Assembly (NCBI GenBank): GCA_965197575.1
Contig: OZ240214.1
Location: forward strand, 4,526,001-4,590,000
Source: VXOI01 sp965197575
GTDB taxonomy: Bacteria > Chloroflexota > Dehalococcoidia > Lucifugimonadales > UBA3495
DNA: 64,000 nt
Reading direction: 5' to 3'
Shown here: piece by piece, positions 9,192-18,398 of the stretch
How positions within the stretch are numbered: the first letter of the stretch is position 1
Layout of the letters: every line of letters starts with the position of its first letter
Translations under genes and position numbers: made by a program
The notes under the pieces: generated by a model
What the model was told of the DNA's origin: nothing
Seen by the model: only the letters and a program-made list of their open reading frames with translations
Databases searched by the model: none

Positions 9192-9219
9192 ATGCGTCAA
9201 AAGGGGCCGAGCGGCACGG

Positions 9220-10197
9220 TTAGTCCGGTGGCAACACCGGGTTGTAGCAGGCTACCAGGTGGTCCGGTTCGGTCTCGGCTAGGGGTGGGATGGTGTCGTG
9301 GCGACAGCGGCCCAGGGCCTTGAAGCAACGGGGCAGGAAGGGGCACTGGCCGGTCAGGTTCACCATGTCCGGCGGCGCTCCCGGCAGCGGCTGGATTCTT
9401 CGCCCCGGATCGTCCAACCGGGGCAATGACTTTAGCAGCGACCAGGTGTAGGGGTGCTGGGCGCGGTGGAACAGCGGCACCACGTCGGCGTGCTCGACCA
9501 GGCTTCCCGCGTAAATCACCCCCACCTTGTCGGCCATCGACGCCACCACGCCCATGTCGTGGGTGATCAGCAAGACCGAGGCATTCTGCTCCTTCACCAA
9601 CGCCCGCAGCCGCTCCAGGATTTCAGCTTGAAGCGTCACGTCCAGCCCGGAAGTCGGCTCGTCGGCGATGAGCAGCTTGGGGCGCAGCACCAAGGCGATG
9701 GCCATCATCACCCGCTGGCACATTCCGCCACTCAAGGAGAACGGATACGCGCCCATGACCCGCCGGGGGTCGGGCAGGCCCATCTCGAACAGCATGTCTT
9801 GGGCCATGCGGTTGGCGTTGCGCAGGGAGATGTTGCTGTGCTGGAGGATCACCTCCTCCAGTTGGGAACCGATGGGTTCCACCGGGTTGAGCGCGGCTTG
9901 GGCGTCCTGAAAGACCATCGAAATTTCGTGGCCGCGCAGGCTGCGGACGTATTCCGGGCTGGAATGAAGCAGGTCGATGCCGCGGAAGTACACGCTGCCC
10001 TGCAACACCGACGCCGCTTGAGGCAGCAGCCCCATCACGGCCAAGGCTAGGGTGCTCTTGCCCGCGCCGCTTTCCCCCACCAAGCAATAGGTCTGGCCCT
10101 CGTCCTGGACCAAGTCCACGCCGTTCAGGGCGTTGACCGTTCCGGCGGGGCTGCGAATCTCTACGTGGAGGTTCTCGATTCTAAGGGCTTCCGCCAT
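9220..10197 (-). CDS. Oligopeptide/dipeptide ABC transporter ATP-binding protein (DppD/OppD type)
   Basis: 325 residues. Walker A GESGAGKST (41-49), signature LSGGMCQR (155-162), Walker B LLIADE (175-180), H-loop ITHD later, and the C-terminal oligopeptide-transporter extension with Cys residues (CPFLPRC, GRCRHD, VACYNP) that in DppD-type ATPases can bind an iron-sulfur cluster. It would power import of peptides, nickel or sugars by permeases, but no permease, partner ATPase or binding protein is near, so its partner is elsewhere or it is a remnant. The ATG has a GGAG four bases upstream and overlaps the PHP gene by 37 bases on the same strand. Confidence 0.93.
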   Translation of the reverse strand: MAEALRIENLHVEIRSPAGTVNALNGVDLVQDEGQTYCLVGESGAGKSTLALAVMGLLPQAASVLQGSVYFRGIDLLHSSPEYVRSLRGHEISMVFQDAQAALNPVEPIGSQLEEVILQHSNISLRNANRMAQDMLFEMGLPDPRRVMGAYPFSLSGGMCQRVMMAIALVLRPKLLIADEPTSGLDVTLQAEILERLRALVKEQNASVLLITHDMGVVASMADKVGVIYAGSLVEHADVVPLFHRAQHPYTWSLLKSLPRLDDPGRRIQPLPGAPPDMVNLTGQCPFLPRCFKALGRCRHDTIPPLAETEPDHLVACYNPVLPPD

Positions 10198-10844
10198 ACT
10201 GCTCCGTTGTGCAGGGCCACCGGGTGGAAGCTGCCTGCCCGCAGTTGCGATACCAGATCATCCAAGCATTTTACCTTACCGTGGAACTCCGTGGCAGCCG
10301 TGCCCAACTGCGGTACGCGGTGGGCGTCGCTCCCGGCGGTCAGGCCGGTTCCCAACAGGCGGCCCAAGTCGGCGGAAAAGCGGTTCTGCTCCTCGGTGCC
10401 GCGCCCGTTTAGAGATTCGATCCCGTCACAAAGACCGAAAAATCCGTCGTCGTGGGCCTTCTGCAGCATCTCGGCCCGCGCTTCAGGACGGCGGGCGGGC
10501 TCTTCCAGGAAACGGCGGCGGTAGGGATGGGCGGCGATGATCACGCCGTCCACGCGGTCGACGCACTCCCGCAGGTACTCCGGCTTGTGCATCCCGAACT
10601 CATACTGCTTCAGGCCGAACGCCAGCACATGTCCCATGTCGGTGTTGATCTCGCTGCCGGGAAGCACCAGGAAACCGTGACGCTGGCAAAGCTCATCGAC
10701 TTCGCGCTTGCTCCAGAAGGCGTCGTGGTCGGTCAGGCAGATGCCGTCCAGCCCCAGGGCTTTAGCGCCCTCGATGAGCTCGTCGACGCTCATAAAGCTG
10801 TCGTCGGACTTGGGGTAGCTGTGGGAGTGGAGGTCAATGAGCAA
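10161..10844 (-). CDS. PHP-domain metal-dependent phosphoesterase
   Basis: 227 residues. The four PHP metal-binding motifs are present in order: DLHSHS (4-9), LTDHD (37-41), PGSEINTD (about 62-69), then IAAHPYRR and GSDAHR. Related single-domain PHP proteins hydrolyse nucleotide or histidinol-type phosphates, or 5'-3' trim short nucleic acids; the substrate here is unknown. Its end overlaps the start of the OppD-type gene by 37 bases, which suggests the two are translated from one message. Confidence 0.88.
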   Translation of the reverse strand: MLIDLHSHSYPKSDDSFMSVDELIEGAKALGLDGICLTDHDAFWSKREVDELCQRHGFLVLPGSEINTDMGHVLAFGLKQYEFGMHKPEYLRECVDRVDGVIIAAHPYRRRFLEEPARRPEARAEMLQKAHDDGFFGLCDGIESLNGRGTEEQNRFSADLGRLLGTGLTAGSDAHRVPQLGTAATEFHGKVKCLDDLVSQLRAGSFHPVALHNGAVWRKPLESRTST

Positions 10845-10955
10845 GAGGGAACCCGCAAAGTGGAAAGGATGGCTAATCTTAGCAAACCGGCGGGCGAACT
10901 GTAAAAGGCGCCCGCCCCGGCGCGTTCTGCGATACTCTTTGGCTCCGGCTGGGCA

Positions 10956-11561
10956 TCATTCGTCGTCCCGCGGCGGACGGCGGCGGTGATGAAATATCTC
11001 GGCCAGGGGTATGGACAGGCCGGGGAGCAACGGCGTGGTCACTGTGCCGGCGGCGTCCAGCAACGCCCGTTCGACATATTCCCCGTCGCGCAGTTCGAGC
11101 AGCCGGACGCTGTCGTTGCGCTGGTCGAAAATCCAGTATTCCGGTACGCCGGCTTCCGAGTAGAGTTGCCGCTTGCGCCCCAGATCGCGGTTGCGGCTGT
11201 TGGGCGATATGATTTCGACAACGATGTCCGGCGCGCCTTCGATGTAGCCGCGCACGATGACATGGGACCGGTCGCGGAGAACGACGACCACGTCGGGAAT
11301 GAGAACGCGCCCCCGCTCTCGGGACAGGATGGCAACCCCCTCGTGCCACACGTCCGCCGGTGGCTCATCGAACCCGTCCAGATAGCTCACAAAGTGGAGC
11401 ATGATTTCCAACTGCAAGTACTGATGCGGCCGCCTGGGTCTGGGCATGATAATAAGTTCTCCGTCGTCGAGCTCCAAAATAGGCTTGTCGTCGGTCTCGT
11501 CCAAGTCGAGGAACTCGTCAACGGAAAGCCGTGTTCCGGCGGACAATTTCAGCGACGTCAT
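10956..11561 (-). CDS. Uma2-family putative restriction-endonuclease-fold protein
   Basis: 201 residues with the Uma2 (DUF820) PD-(D/E)xK fold: RLSVDEFLDLD at the start, ELDDGELIIMP, RGRVLIPDVVVV and PDIVVEIISPNSRNRDLGRKRQLY carrying the likely Asp/Glu/Lys catalytic set, then AGVPEYWIFD. Uma2 proteins are expanded in cyanobacteria and Chloroflexota and their role is unsettled. I start at the ATG at 11561, eight bases after a GGGAG, giving MTSLKLSAGTRL; a longer reading of 220 residues is possible. A second, more diverged Uma2 copy is at 21554-22348. Confidence 0.88.
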   Translation of the reverse strand: MTSLKLSAGTRLSVDEFLDLDETDDKPILELDDGELIIMPRPRRPHQYLQLEIMLHFVSYLDGFDEPPADVWHEGVAILSRERGRVLIPDVVVVLRDRSHVIVRGYIEGAPDIVVEIISPNSRNRDLGRKRQLYSEAGVPEYWIFDQRNDSVRLLELRDGEYVERALLDAAGTVTTPLLPGLSIPLAEIFHHRRRPPRDDE

Positions 11562-11683
11562 AGTCAATACTCCCGCGCTATTGTCCTGCATTGTAAACGA
11601 AACGGGCGGCGCCAACACGCCGCCCGTTTCTGTCGCAGGTCTCCTTGGGGCCTTCCGATGCCGCGTCGGAAAGGGTGTTCCGG

Positions 11684-13747
11684 TTAGCCGACCAGGAAGC
11701 CCTCTTCTTCCAGTTCTTCGATTATTTCCGTGGCCTTGCTGCCGCCGATCTTCAGGCGGCGTTCGAGGAACGACGAGGACGTTTCCGGGTTTCGGGCCGC
11801 CAACTCCCGCGCCTGCTCCATTAAATGGGGGTCGATGTTAGAGGGGCTTTCTTCCTCCTCATCGTCGGGACCCATGATGTTGACGGCAGGCACGGGCGGC
11901 CCTTCCTGCTTCACCCAGAACTGCACCAACTGTTCTATTTCTTCGTCGTAGACCAACGTCCCCTGCACCCGCTGCGCTTTGGGCGACTCCTTGTGCAAGA
12001 GCAGCATATCGCCCTTGCCCATCAGTTTCTCGGCCCCCACCGAGTCCAGGATCACCCTGGAATCCACCTGCCCGGCCACGGCGAAGGCGCAACGGGCGGC
12101 GATGTTGGCCTTGAGCAGGCCGGTGACCACGTTCACTGACGGGCGTTGCGTGGCCAGCACGAGGTGGATGCCGGTCGCCCGCCCCAGTTGGGCCAGGCGC
12201 ACGAGGTTCTGCTCCACCTCGAACCCGGCGACCATCATCAGGTCGGCCAACTCATCGACGATCAGCACCAGGAAGGGCATCTTTTCATCCGAGCGTTGGT
12301 TGAAGCGCGCGATGTCTCTCGCGCCTAGCTCTTCCATCAGCTTGTACCGCCGCAGCATCTCCCGGATCATGCCCCGCAGCGCGCTGTTCACCTCTTCGGC
12401 GTCAACAATCACGGGGCCCACCAGGTGGGGGATGCCGTTGAACGGCGTTAATTCCACGCGCTTGGGGTCGACCATCAGTATGCGGAGTTGGTCGGGGGAA
12501 TTGGTCAGCAGGAAGGAAGCGACGATGGAGTTGATCATAACGCTCTTGCCGCTGCCGGTCGCTCCGGCGATCAGCATGTGGGGCAGTTCGGCGAGGTCCA
12601 GGGTAACGGCGCTGCCGCCGGTGTCTTGGCCCATGGCGATGGGCAGTCCGCCCTTGGACGCGACTTTCTTGAAAGCCGGGGTCTCCATGACCTCCCGCAG
12701 ATGCACCTTGCTGGGGGAGGGCGTCGGGACTTCCAGCCCCACCAGCGCCTCGCCAGGGACCGGGGCTTCGATGCGCAGATAGGGGGTCTTCATGGCCAGC
12801 GCCAGGTCCTTTTCGCGGGTGAGGATGCTCTGCACCTTCACCCGGCTGCGCTCGCCGGGCGCCGGGTCGTCCTTCGACGCTTCTCCCTTCCGGGTTACCC
12901 AGCCGGGCACGAGGCCGAAGCGGACGATGCGCGGGCCGGCGATGATGTCGGTCACATCCACCCGCACCCCGTGGTCGGCCAGGGTGGTCTCGACCAGCCG
13001 GCCCATTTGATTCAGGGCGTCCGTGGGAGCGTGATGCTGGTCCGGTGGGGCCAGGAGGTCTACGGACGGCAGGCCCCAGCCCGAGCCCTTGGCTCCGGCG
13101 GACGCGCCGTTTGCGGTTGCGGGCGGCACCGATTGCCACGGCTCTTCGGCCTTGTACGCGCCGTTGGACTCGTGCTCCGGTTCTGCCCACAGTTCGCCCA
13201 GCCCGGCCGCAACAACTGCGCTGGAGTCCTGACGTACTGCGGCAGTTGCCGGTTCCGGCTGGCCGCGCCCATCGGCCCGGCGGCTCTGTGCCCCGGCCCG
13301 GATCTTCCGCATTTGCCGGTCGACGGCGTTGGCGAGGCGCACAAACCCGGCGGAGACATGGGTCAGCGCGATATGCAGTCCGTGGAGCGCAACCCTCAAG
13401 CCACGCCAATAAATCCGGCCCAACGAACGCGGATAGAGCAACAGCGGCAGGACGACGGCTATCCCCGCCAGCCTCGCGATGGCCAAGGGCAATGAGGGAC
13501 CGGCAACCGCCGAGCCCCAAACGCCGCCGAGGCTGGCGTCTTCAAGCACGCCGCGGGAAGGGTTGACCGTGGAGAGTGCGCCGACCGTAATCGCCACCGC
13601 GCCGGCAGAGACGGCCCACAGCCTCCAGTGCGCGAAGAACAGCTTTCGCCGGGCTAGCAGCGTGAGTAACGTGGCCGCCACCCATCCGGCGACCGGGGCC
13701 CATCCATACCCCAACAACTGAAAGACCGATTCCATGAAACCAGCCAC
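11684..13747 (-). CDS. ftsK: FtsK/SpoIIIE family DNA translocase
   Basis: 687 residues. N-terminal membrane region with about three hydrophobic segments, a proline/charged linker, the beta and alpha motor domains with Walker A GATGSGKS (near residue 393) and Walker B VLIVDELADLMMV, and a C-terminal winged-helix gamma domain (SSSFLERRLKIGGSKATEIIEELEEEGFLV) that reads KOPS-like DNA. Moves chromosomal DNA at the division septum. I start at the GTG at 13747 because a GGAGG lies six bases before it; a longer reading to 13885 would overlap RNase J and adds unlikely residues. Begins 26 bases after the RNase J stop, so cotranscribed. Confidence 0.94.
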   Translation of the reverse strand: MAGFMESVFQLLGYGWAPVAGWVAATLLTLLARRKLFFAHWRLWAVSAGAVAITVGALSTVNPSRGVLEDASLGGVWGSAVAGPSLPLAIARLAGIAVVLPLLLYPRSLGRIYWRGLRVALHGLHIALTHVSAGFVRLANAVDRQMRKIRAGAQSRRADGRGQPEPATAAVRQDSSAVVAAGLGELWAEPEHESNGAYKAEEPWQSVPPATANGASAGAKGSGWGLPSVDLLAPPDQHHAPTDALNQMGRLVETTLADHGVRVDVTDIIAGPRIVRFGLVPGWVTRKGEASKDDPAPGERSRVKVQSILTREKDLALAMKTPYLRIEAPVPGEALVGLEVPTPSPSKVHLREVMETPAFKKVASKGGLPIAMGQDTGGSAVTLDLAELPHMLIAGATGSGKSVMINSIVASFLLTNSPDQLRILMVDPKRVELTPFNGIPHLVGPVIVDAEEVNSALRGMIREMLRRYKLMEELGARDIARFNQRSDEKMPFLVLIVDELADLMMVAGFEVEQNLVRLAQLGRATGIHLVLATQRPSVNVVTGLLKANIAARCAFAVAGQVDSRVILDSVGAEKLMGKGDMLLLHKESPKAQRVQGTLVYDEEIEQLVQFWVKQEGPPVPAVNIMGPDDEEEESPSNIDPHLMEQARELAARNPETSSSFLERRLKIGGSKATEIIEELEEEGFLVG

Positions 13748-13773
13748 GACTTTCCTCCAGTGGCGGGGGCTGT

Positions 13774-15426
13774 TTAGACCTCCGTAACTACAGGAATTAT
13801 CATAGGCGAACGTCGGGTGGCGCTGCCTATGAAGCCGCGGGCAGTTTCGCGGACTTTCGTCTTCAGCTCGTCGTGGCTGTCCCAACCGTCGGCGGAAAGT
13901 TTCTTCACCAACGCGACGCCCAAGTCCTCGAAAAGCTGCCGGGTTTCCGACTCTTCCATGAAGCCGCTGGCCACGGTCAGGGGCGCGCCTGCGGGTCGGT
14001 GCGTGTCGCCGTCTACGGGCATCACCACCACGACGACGCCGTCTTTGGACAGGCTCTTGCGCTGGTCGAGCACCGGGCTTTGCATGTCGCGGGCGGAGAT
14101 GCCGTCAATGAAGATCGGCCCCACCGGGATATGCTCCTCAGAGCGGGCGCCCTCGCCGCTTATCTCCAGCACCTCCCCGTCTTCCAACACGAAGATGCCC
14201 TTCTGGGCGACGCCCAAGTCCCAAGCGAGTTGGGCGTGGGCCCGCAGGTGGCGGTATTCTCCATGCACCGGCACGAAATAGCGGGGGTTGACCAGAGTGA
14301 GCACCAGCTTGAGCTCCTCCTGGCTGGCGTGGCCGTGAACGTGGACGGTGGCGATGCGGTCGTACAGGACCCGCGCCCCCTGCCGCAAAAGGTTGTCGAT
14401 GGTGCGGCTGACCGGCAGTTCGTTGCCGGGAATCGGGGTCGCCGAAATTACCACGGTGTCTCCGGGAACGACGCTAACGTCCCGGTGCGCCTGGTTGGAG
14501 ATGCGCACCAAGGCCGAAGTCGGCTCGCCCTGGCTGCCGGTGGTCAAGAGCACCACCTGTTCCGGCGGCAGCCCGCGGGTGACGTTCAACGGCACCAGCA
14601 GTCCGGGCGGGATGGTCAGGTAGCCCAACTCGGTCGCCACGGCCACCGTATCGACCATGCTGCGGCCCACGATGCTGACCTTGCGGCCGTAGCGTTCGGC
14701 GGCGTCCACCACCTGCTGCACTCTGGAAACCAGGGAGGCGAAGGTGGCCACCATCACCCGGCCTTGCGCCTCTCCAATGGCCCGGTCCAGCGCCTCACCC
14801 ACCACCTGCTCCGAAGGCGTGTAGCCTGGCACCTCCGCGTAGGTGGAGTCGGACAGCAACAGCAGCACCCCGTTGGATCCCCGGTCGGCTAGCGTGGCTA
14901 GGTCGATGGTGCGGCCATCGACCGGCGTGTGGTCGATCTTGAAGTCGCCGGTGTGAATCACCGTGCCGAGGGGGGTGTCGATGGCGATGCCCATAGCGTC
15001 GGGGATGCTATGGCAGACGCGGAACCAGGTCGCGGTGAAGCTCTCGCCGAACTTGTAGGCGACGCCCGGCTCTATCGGTTCCACTGGATTGTCGCGGGCG
15101 GCGCGGCGTTCCTTCAGCTTGGCGGTGATGAGGCCGCGGGCCAACTGCGGCGCGTAGACGGGGACCGGGAGTTGGGGAAGCACGAAGGGCAACGCGCCGA
15201 TGTGGTCTTCGTGCCCGTGGGTGATCAGGATGGCGCGGACGTGGTCGGCGCGCTCGACCAAGTACGAGACGTCGGGGATGATCAAGTCCACCCCAAGCAT
15301 CCCTTCTTCCGGGAATTGTACTCCGCAGTCGACGACGATGATGTCGTCGCCGTACTCCAGGGCCAGCATGTTCTTGCCGATTTCGCCGAGTCCGCCTAGT
15401 GGAATAACACGTAATGTTGATGGCAC
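13774..15426 (-). CDS. rnj: Ribonuclease J
   Basis: 550 residues, normal length. Metallo-beta-lactamase/beta-CASP nuclease acting as 5'-3' exoribonuclease and endonuclease in RNA decay. Visible: GGLGEIGKNM (11-20), metal motif HGHEDH (70-75), HTGDFK, the beta-CASP segment with GSQGEP, and the HVHGHAS...PVHGEYRH region. It follows the uracil-DNA glycosylase by 14 bases and precedes ftsK, a frequent RNase J-FtsK neighbourhood in Gram-positive-type bacteria. Confidence 0.96.
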   Translation of the reverse strand: MPSTLRVIPLGGLGEIGKNMLALEYGDDIIVVDCGVQFPEEGMLGVDLIIPDVSYLVERADHVRAILITHGHEDHIGALPFVLPQLPVPVYAPQLARGLITAKLKERRAARDNPVEPIEPGVAYKFGESFTATWFRVCHSIPDAMGIAIDTPLGTVIHTGDFKIDHTPVDGRTIDLATLADRGSNGVLLLLSDSTYAEVPGYTPSEQVVGEALDRAIGEAQGRVMVATFASLVSRVQQVVDAAERYGRKVSIVGRSMVDTVAVATELGYLTIPPGLLVPLNVTRGLPPEQVVLLTTGSQGEPTSALVRISNQAHRDVSVVPGDTVVISATPIPGNELPVSRTIDNLLRQGARVLYDRIATVHVHGHASQEELKLVLTLVNPRYFVPVHGEYRHLRAHAQLAWDLGVAQKGIFVLEDGEVLEISGEGARSEEHIPVGPIFIDGISARDMQSPVLDQRKSLSKDGVVVVVMPVDGDTHRPAGAPLTVASGFMEESETRQLFEDLGVALVKKLSADGWDSHDELKTKVRETARGFIGSATRRSPMIIPVVTEV

Positions 15427-15440
15427 CTTGGCTCAATTTC

Positions 15441-16181
15441 CTAAAATAGAGTTAGCTGTTCCGGTCCGGGTTCTTGGGTATCTTCTTCCGTTGGCGGCTC
15501 TCCGGACACTGCCGCCACTGTGGCCGGCGGCGGCGCGGCCCCGAAGGTCAACTGCTCCGCCGCGTATTGGGGCGGCGTTTCCGCGATTCCAACGGCGGGC
15601 TGCTCCGGCTTGGCATAGGCGAGAGACGGCCTTTCCGAGTCTTCCAGCAGGCCTGCTATGGAGCGGAAGTCCTCCACCAGCGCGCTCCGCAGTTCCGCCC
15701 GGCGGAGCGCGGCGGCCGGGTGCAACACCGGGAACACTCGCCGCCCGTCCTTCTCGCGCACCTTTCCACGGACTCTGGTGATGCTCTCTCCGGGGAAGAA
15801 CCGGCCCAAGGAGAAGCGGCCCAAGGTAACGATGAGCTTGGGGTTTATCAGCTCTATCTGACGGTCCAGGTATTTGGAGCAGGCCGAGATTTCGGCCGGC
15901 GCTGGGTCACGGTTGTCCGGGGGTCGGCACTTGACCATGTTGGCGATGAACACCTCGTCCCGGTTGGTGCCGATGGAGGCCAGCAGTCCTTCCAAGAGCT
16001 GGCCGGCCGGCCCGACGAACGGGCGGCCTTGCCGGTCTTCGTGGAAGCCGGGACCCTCGCCGATGAACATTACCTCCGCCTGCGGGCTGCCCTCTCCTGG
16101 GACGGCGTTGGTTCGGCCGGTGTGCAGGGGGCAATCGGTGCAACTTCTGACCACGCGGGCGACTTCGTCCAAGTTTTCCAT
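15441..16181 (-). CDS. Type 4 (iron-sulfur) uracil-DNA glycosylase
   Basis: 246 residues. Removes uracil from DNA. Motif A GEGPG (41-45), motif B HPAAALRR (from about 154) and four Cys (14, 17, 85, 101) with the spacing of the 4Fe-4S family 4 enzymes. After the catalytic domain (about residue 180) comes a low-complexity tail of about 65 residues that ends EQLTLF, resembling the beta-clamp-binding peptide QL(S/D)LF. ATG at 16181 is chosen over an upstream one because the mature start MENLDEVARVVRSC fits the family and GGGGAGG precedes it. Starts a run with rnj and ftsK. Confidence 0.93.
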   Translation of the reverse strand: MENLDEVARVVRSCTDCPLHTGRTNAVPGEGSPQAEVMFIGEGPGFHEDRQGRPFVGPAGQLLEGLLASIGTNRDEVFIANMVKCRPPDNRDPAPAEISACSKYLDRQIELINPKLIVTLGRFSLGRFFPGESITRVRGKVREKDGRRVFPVLHPAAALRRAELRSALVEDFRSIAGLLEDSERPSLAYAKPEQPAVGIAETPPQYAAEQLTFGAAPPPATVAAVSGEPPTEEDTQEPGPEQLTLF

Positions 16182-16383
16182 GACCGCCCTGCCTCCCCTT
16201 GGGTGGATACCTTTTGGCATAACATAACGGCGGGTACACTCATACTCAAGGGGTGAGGCCAGCGCACGAAGCCGCTAGTGGAGATGGTGATTACGTCCGG
16301 CTTTACTCGCCCGCCCGGCCCGATCCATCCAACCCGCGTGGAGGCCGCGTCCCTGCGCCTTCCGATGGGTGATGGGAGACGGG

Positions 16384-16644
16384 TTAGCTGTCTTCGATGC
16401 CGCGGCCCTTGAGGTAGGTTACGGCGTCACTGACCGTGGCGATGTTTCCGGCGTCCTCGTCTGGGATCTCCAACTGCGCGTCGGGGCTGGAGAATTCCTC
16501 CTCGAAGGCCATAATCAGCTCTACCAGGTCCAAGGAGTCGGCGTTGAGGTTTTCGATGAACGAGGCTTCTTCCGTGACCAGTTCTTCATCGACCCCAAGT
16601 TTGTCGATTACAATGTCTTTGACCCTTTCGTAGACGGTTGGCAA
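16384..16644 (-). CDS. acpP: Acyl carrier protein
   Basis: 86 residues, acidic, four-helix ACP. Ser37 in NADSLDLVEL is the 4'-phosphopantetheine site. It carries acyl chains in fatty-acid synthesis. The start is a TTG at 16644 with GGGAG eight bases upstream, lying five bases past the nusB stop; the reading begins MPTVYERVKDIV as in other ACPs. It ends a fabD-nusB-acpP run. Confidence 0.95.
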   Translation of the reverse strand: MPTVYERVKDIVIDKLGVDEELVTEEASFIENLNADSLDLVELIMAFEEEFSSPDAQLEIPDEDAGNIATVSDAVTYLKGRGIEDS

Positions 16645-16648
16645 GGAC

Positions 16649-17101
16649 TCATCTCCCTTCAGGCATAGGCACGGTGGTAGTTAGCTCGCCGGATTCCAGG
16701 TCCGCCATCACTGATCCCAGCACTCCGTTGACGAACCTGGCGGAGCTGTCGCTACCGAATACCTTGGCCAACTCCACGGCCTCGTTGATGGCCGTTTTCT
16801 TGGGAGTCGCTGCATGGTGCAACAGTTCATACAAGGCGATGCGCAGAATGTTGCGGTCGATGAGGGATAGCTGGCTTACCGGCCAGGCCGGGGCGAACCG
16901 CCCGATGAGGCCGTCCAGTCCGGCGCAGTGGATGAATACGCCTCGAACCAGCCCGTTCGCAAACTCCAGCGCGTTCTGGGCTATCTCCTCGTCCAACCAA
17001 TCGAACGACGGCGTCGTCCGTATGTCTCGTATGTCGGCGGCGAACAGGGACTGCAAGGCCACAGTTCTGGCGGTCCGCCGATGGTCAACAGGCTTAACCA
17101 T
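16649..17101 (-). CDS. nusB: Transcription antitermination protein NusB
   Basis: 150 residues, all-helical NusB. RRTARTVALQSLFAADI at the N-terminus, LIDRNILRIALYEL and INEAVELAKVFGSDSSARFVNGVLGS at the C-terminus are family hallmarks. With NusE (S10) it binds boxA RNA to promote rRNA transcription. It sits between fabD (20 bases upstream) and acpP (five bases downstream), an unusual insertion into a fatty-acid gene run but compact enough to be one transcript. Confidence 0.95.
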   Translation of the reverse strand: MVKPVDHRRTARTVALQSLFAADIRDIRTTPSFDWLDEEIAQNALEFANGLVRGVFIHCAGLDGLIGRFAPAWPVSQLSLIDRNILRIALYELLHHAATPKKTAINEAVELAKVFGSDSSARFVNGVLGSVMADLESGELTTTVPMPEGR

Positions 17102-17121
17102 GATCCTGACTCAACGGGGTT

Positions 17122-18036
17122 CTAGGCAGTCGATTCGGCTAGTTTCCTCATAGATTCGGGGTCCGACACCGCCGCCACCCCGACTTCCCCGTCAATTCGC
17201 TTGATAAGGCCCGCCAGCACTCCCCCGGCCCCGAACTCGACGAACCGGTCGACTCCGGAGTCGATCATCGACACCACGGAGTCCTTCCATTGGACGCACC
17301 GGCAAAGCCCGGAGACCAGTTCCTGGCGCACTTCGGCGCTGCTGGTCAAGGCTCGTGAATCGCAGTTGGCGAATATGGGTATCCGGGGTTCCCGGAAGTG
17401 TAGGCCCTGCATGGCCTCGGTGAGGCCGACCTCGGCCTCGTGCATCAACGACGAGTGGAACGCGCCGCTGACCGGCAACGGCACCGTCTTCCGCGCGCCC
17501 CGCGCGGCGGCCAAGTCCATCGCCCGGGCCACGGCGATCTTGTCGCCGCTAATCACGATTTGATTATCGGTGTTGATGTTGGCCAGCTCCACCCCGGTCT
17601 CGCCGCAGACTTGGGCCAAGGCCATCTCGTCCAAGCCCAGTATGGCGGCCATCGACCCAGGGCGGTGTACCGACGCCTGCTGCATCAACTCCCCGCGCCG
17701 ACGGACCAGCTTGACCGCGTCGGCAAACTCGATGACGCCCGAGGCGACCAAGGCGGTGTACTCGCCGAGGCTGTGCCCGGCCACGGCCCTGGCTTCCGCC
17801 GCGGCGGGGCCCATGAGCTCTTGCCAAGCCCGCCAAGCGGCTATGCTCGTGGTCATTATGGCCGGTTGGGAATTGACCGTGTTTTGCAGGTCTCCCCCGG
17901 GCCCTTCGAATATCATGCGAGACAGGGGGAAGCCCAAACTGTCGTCGGCTTCCTCGAAGGTTTCCCGGGCTGCGGCGGAGTATTCGAAGAGCATAGCTCC
18001 CATGCCAACCTTCTGCGAACCCTGCCCAGGGAACAC
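17122..18036 (-). CDS. fabD: Malonyl-CoA:ACP transacylase
   Basis: 304 residues as given. Transfers malonyl from CoA to ACP. Motifs: FPGQGSQ at the very start, active-site GHSLGEY (Ser89) and GAFHSSLM with the catalytic His. The GTG at 18036 is the only in-frame start-like codon after an upstream TAG, but it leaves FPGQGSQ at residue 2; relatives have about six residues before it forming the first beta strand, and the 23 upstream codons (…NSRAY) are open and look coding at the end. So either a non-standard start or a small frameshift/assembly error is possible. A GGAGG lies about 40 bases upstream. Confidence 0.93.
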   Translation of the reverse strand: MFPGQGSQKVGMGAMLFEYSAAARETFEEADDSLGFPLSRMIFEGPGGDLQNTVNSQPAIMTTSIAAWRAWQELMGPAAAEARAVAGHSLGEYTALVASGVIEFADAVKLVRRRGELMQQASVHRPGSMAAILGLDEMALAQVCGETGVELANINTDNQIVISGDKIAVARAMDLAAARGARKTVPLPVSGAFHSSLMHEAEVGLTEAMQGLHFREPRIPIFANCDSRALTSSAEVRQELVSGLCRCVQWKDSVVSMIDSGVDRFVEFGAGGVLAGLIKRIDGEVGVAAVSDPESMRKLAESTA

Positions 18037-18168
18037 ATATGCCCGGCTATTTGCTACAGGCGTACTCGTGACGGCCTCCGAATCATCGACAAGTTTGGAG
18101 AGAACCTAAAAATAATATAAAACAACACGGAGTTTCACAACTTGTTTGGAACGGTCTTTCCGCCAGTA

Positions 18169-18345
18169 TTAGGCCTCCACGACCTGCCGCCCCCGGTAAT
18201 ACCCGCAGGTGGGGCAAGCGGTGTGGGGGCGCTTGGCGCTGCGGCAACGGGAACACAGGGCCGAATGCTGCGGCTTCAGCTTGTAGGCGGTGAGCCGGCG
18301 TCCTCGCCGCGCCCGGGTCAACTTCTTCTTGGGTACTGCTCCCAT
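18169..18345 (-). CDS. rpmF: 50S ribosomal protein L32
   Basis: 58 residues, a size typical of bL32. Reads MGAVPKKKLTRARRGRR, then two Cys pairs, CSRC and CPTCG, forming the zinc-binding variant of L32, and ends RQVVEA. The ATG has GGAGG ten bases upstream. It follows DUF177 (53 bases) as in many bacteria, where the yceD-rpmF pair leads into fatty-acid genes; here plsX and fabH, usually between rpmF and fabD, are missing. Confidence 0.96.
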   Translation of the reverse strand: MGAVPKKKLTRARRGRRLTAYKLKPQHSALCSRCRSAKRPHTACPTCGYYRGRQVVEA

Positions 18346-18398
18346 TGCTGTGGGTTCCTCCTTAGAGTTATCGGCGGGTTATGGGTGTTGGCGGGGCC

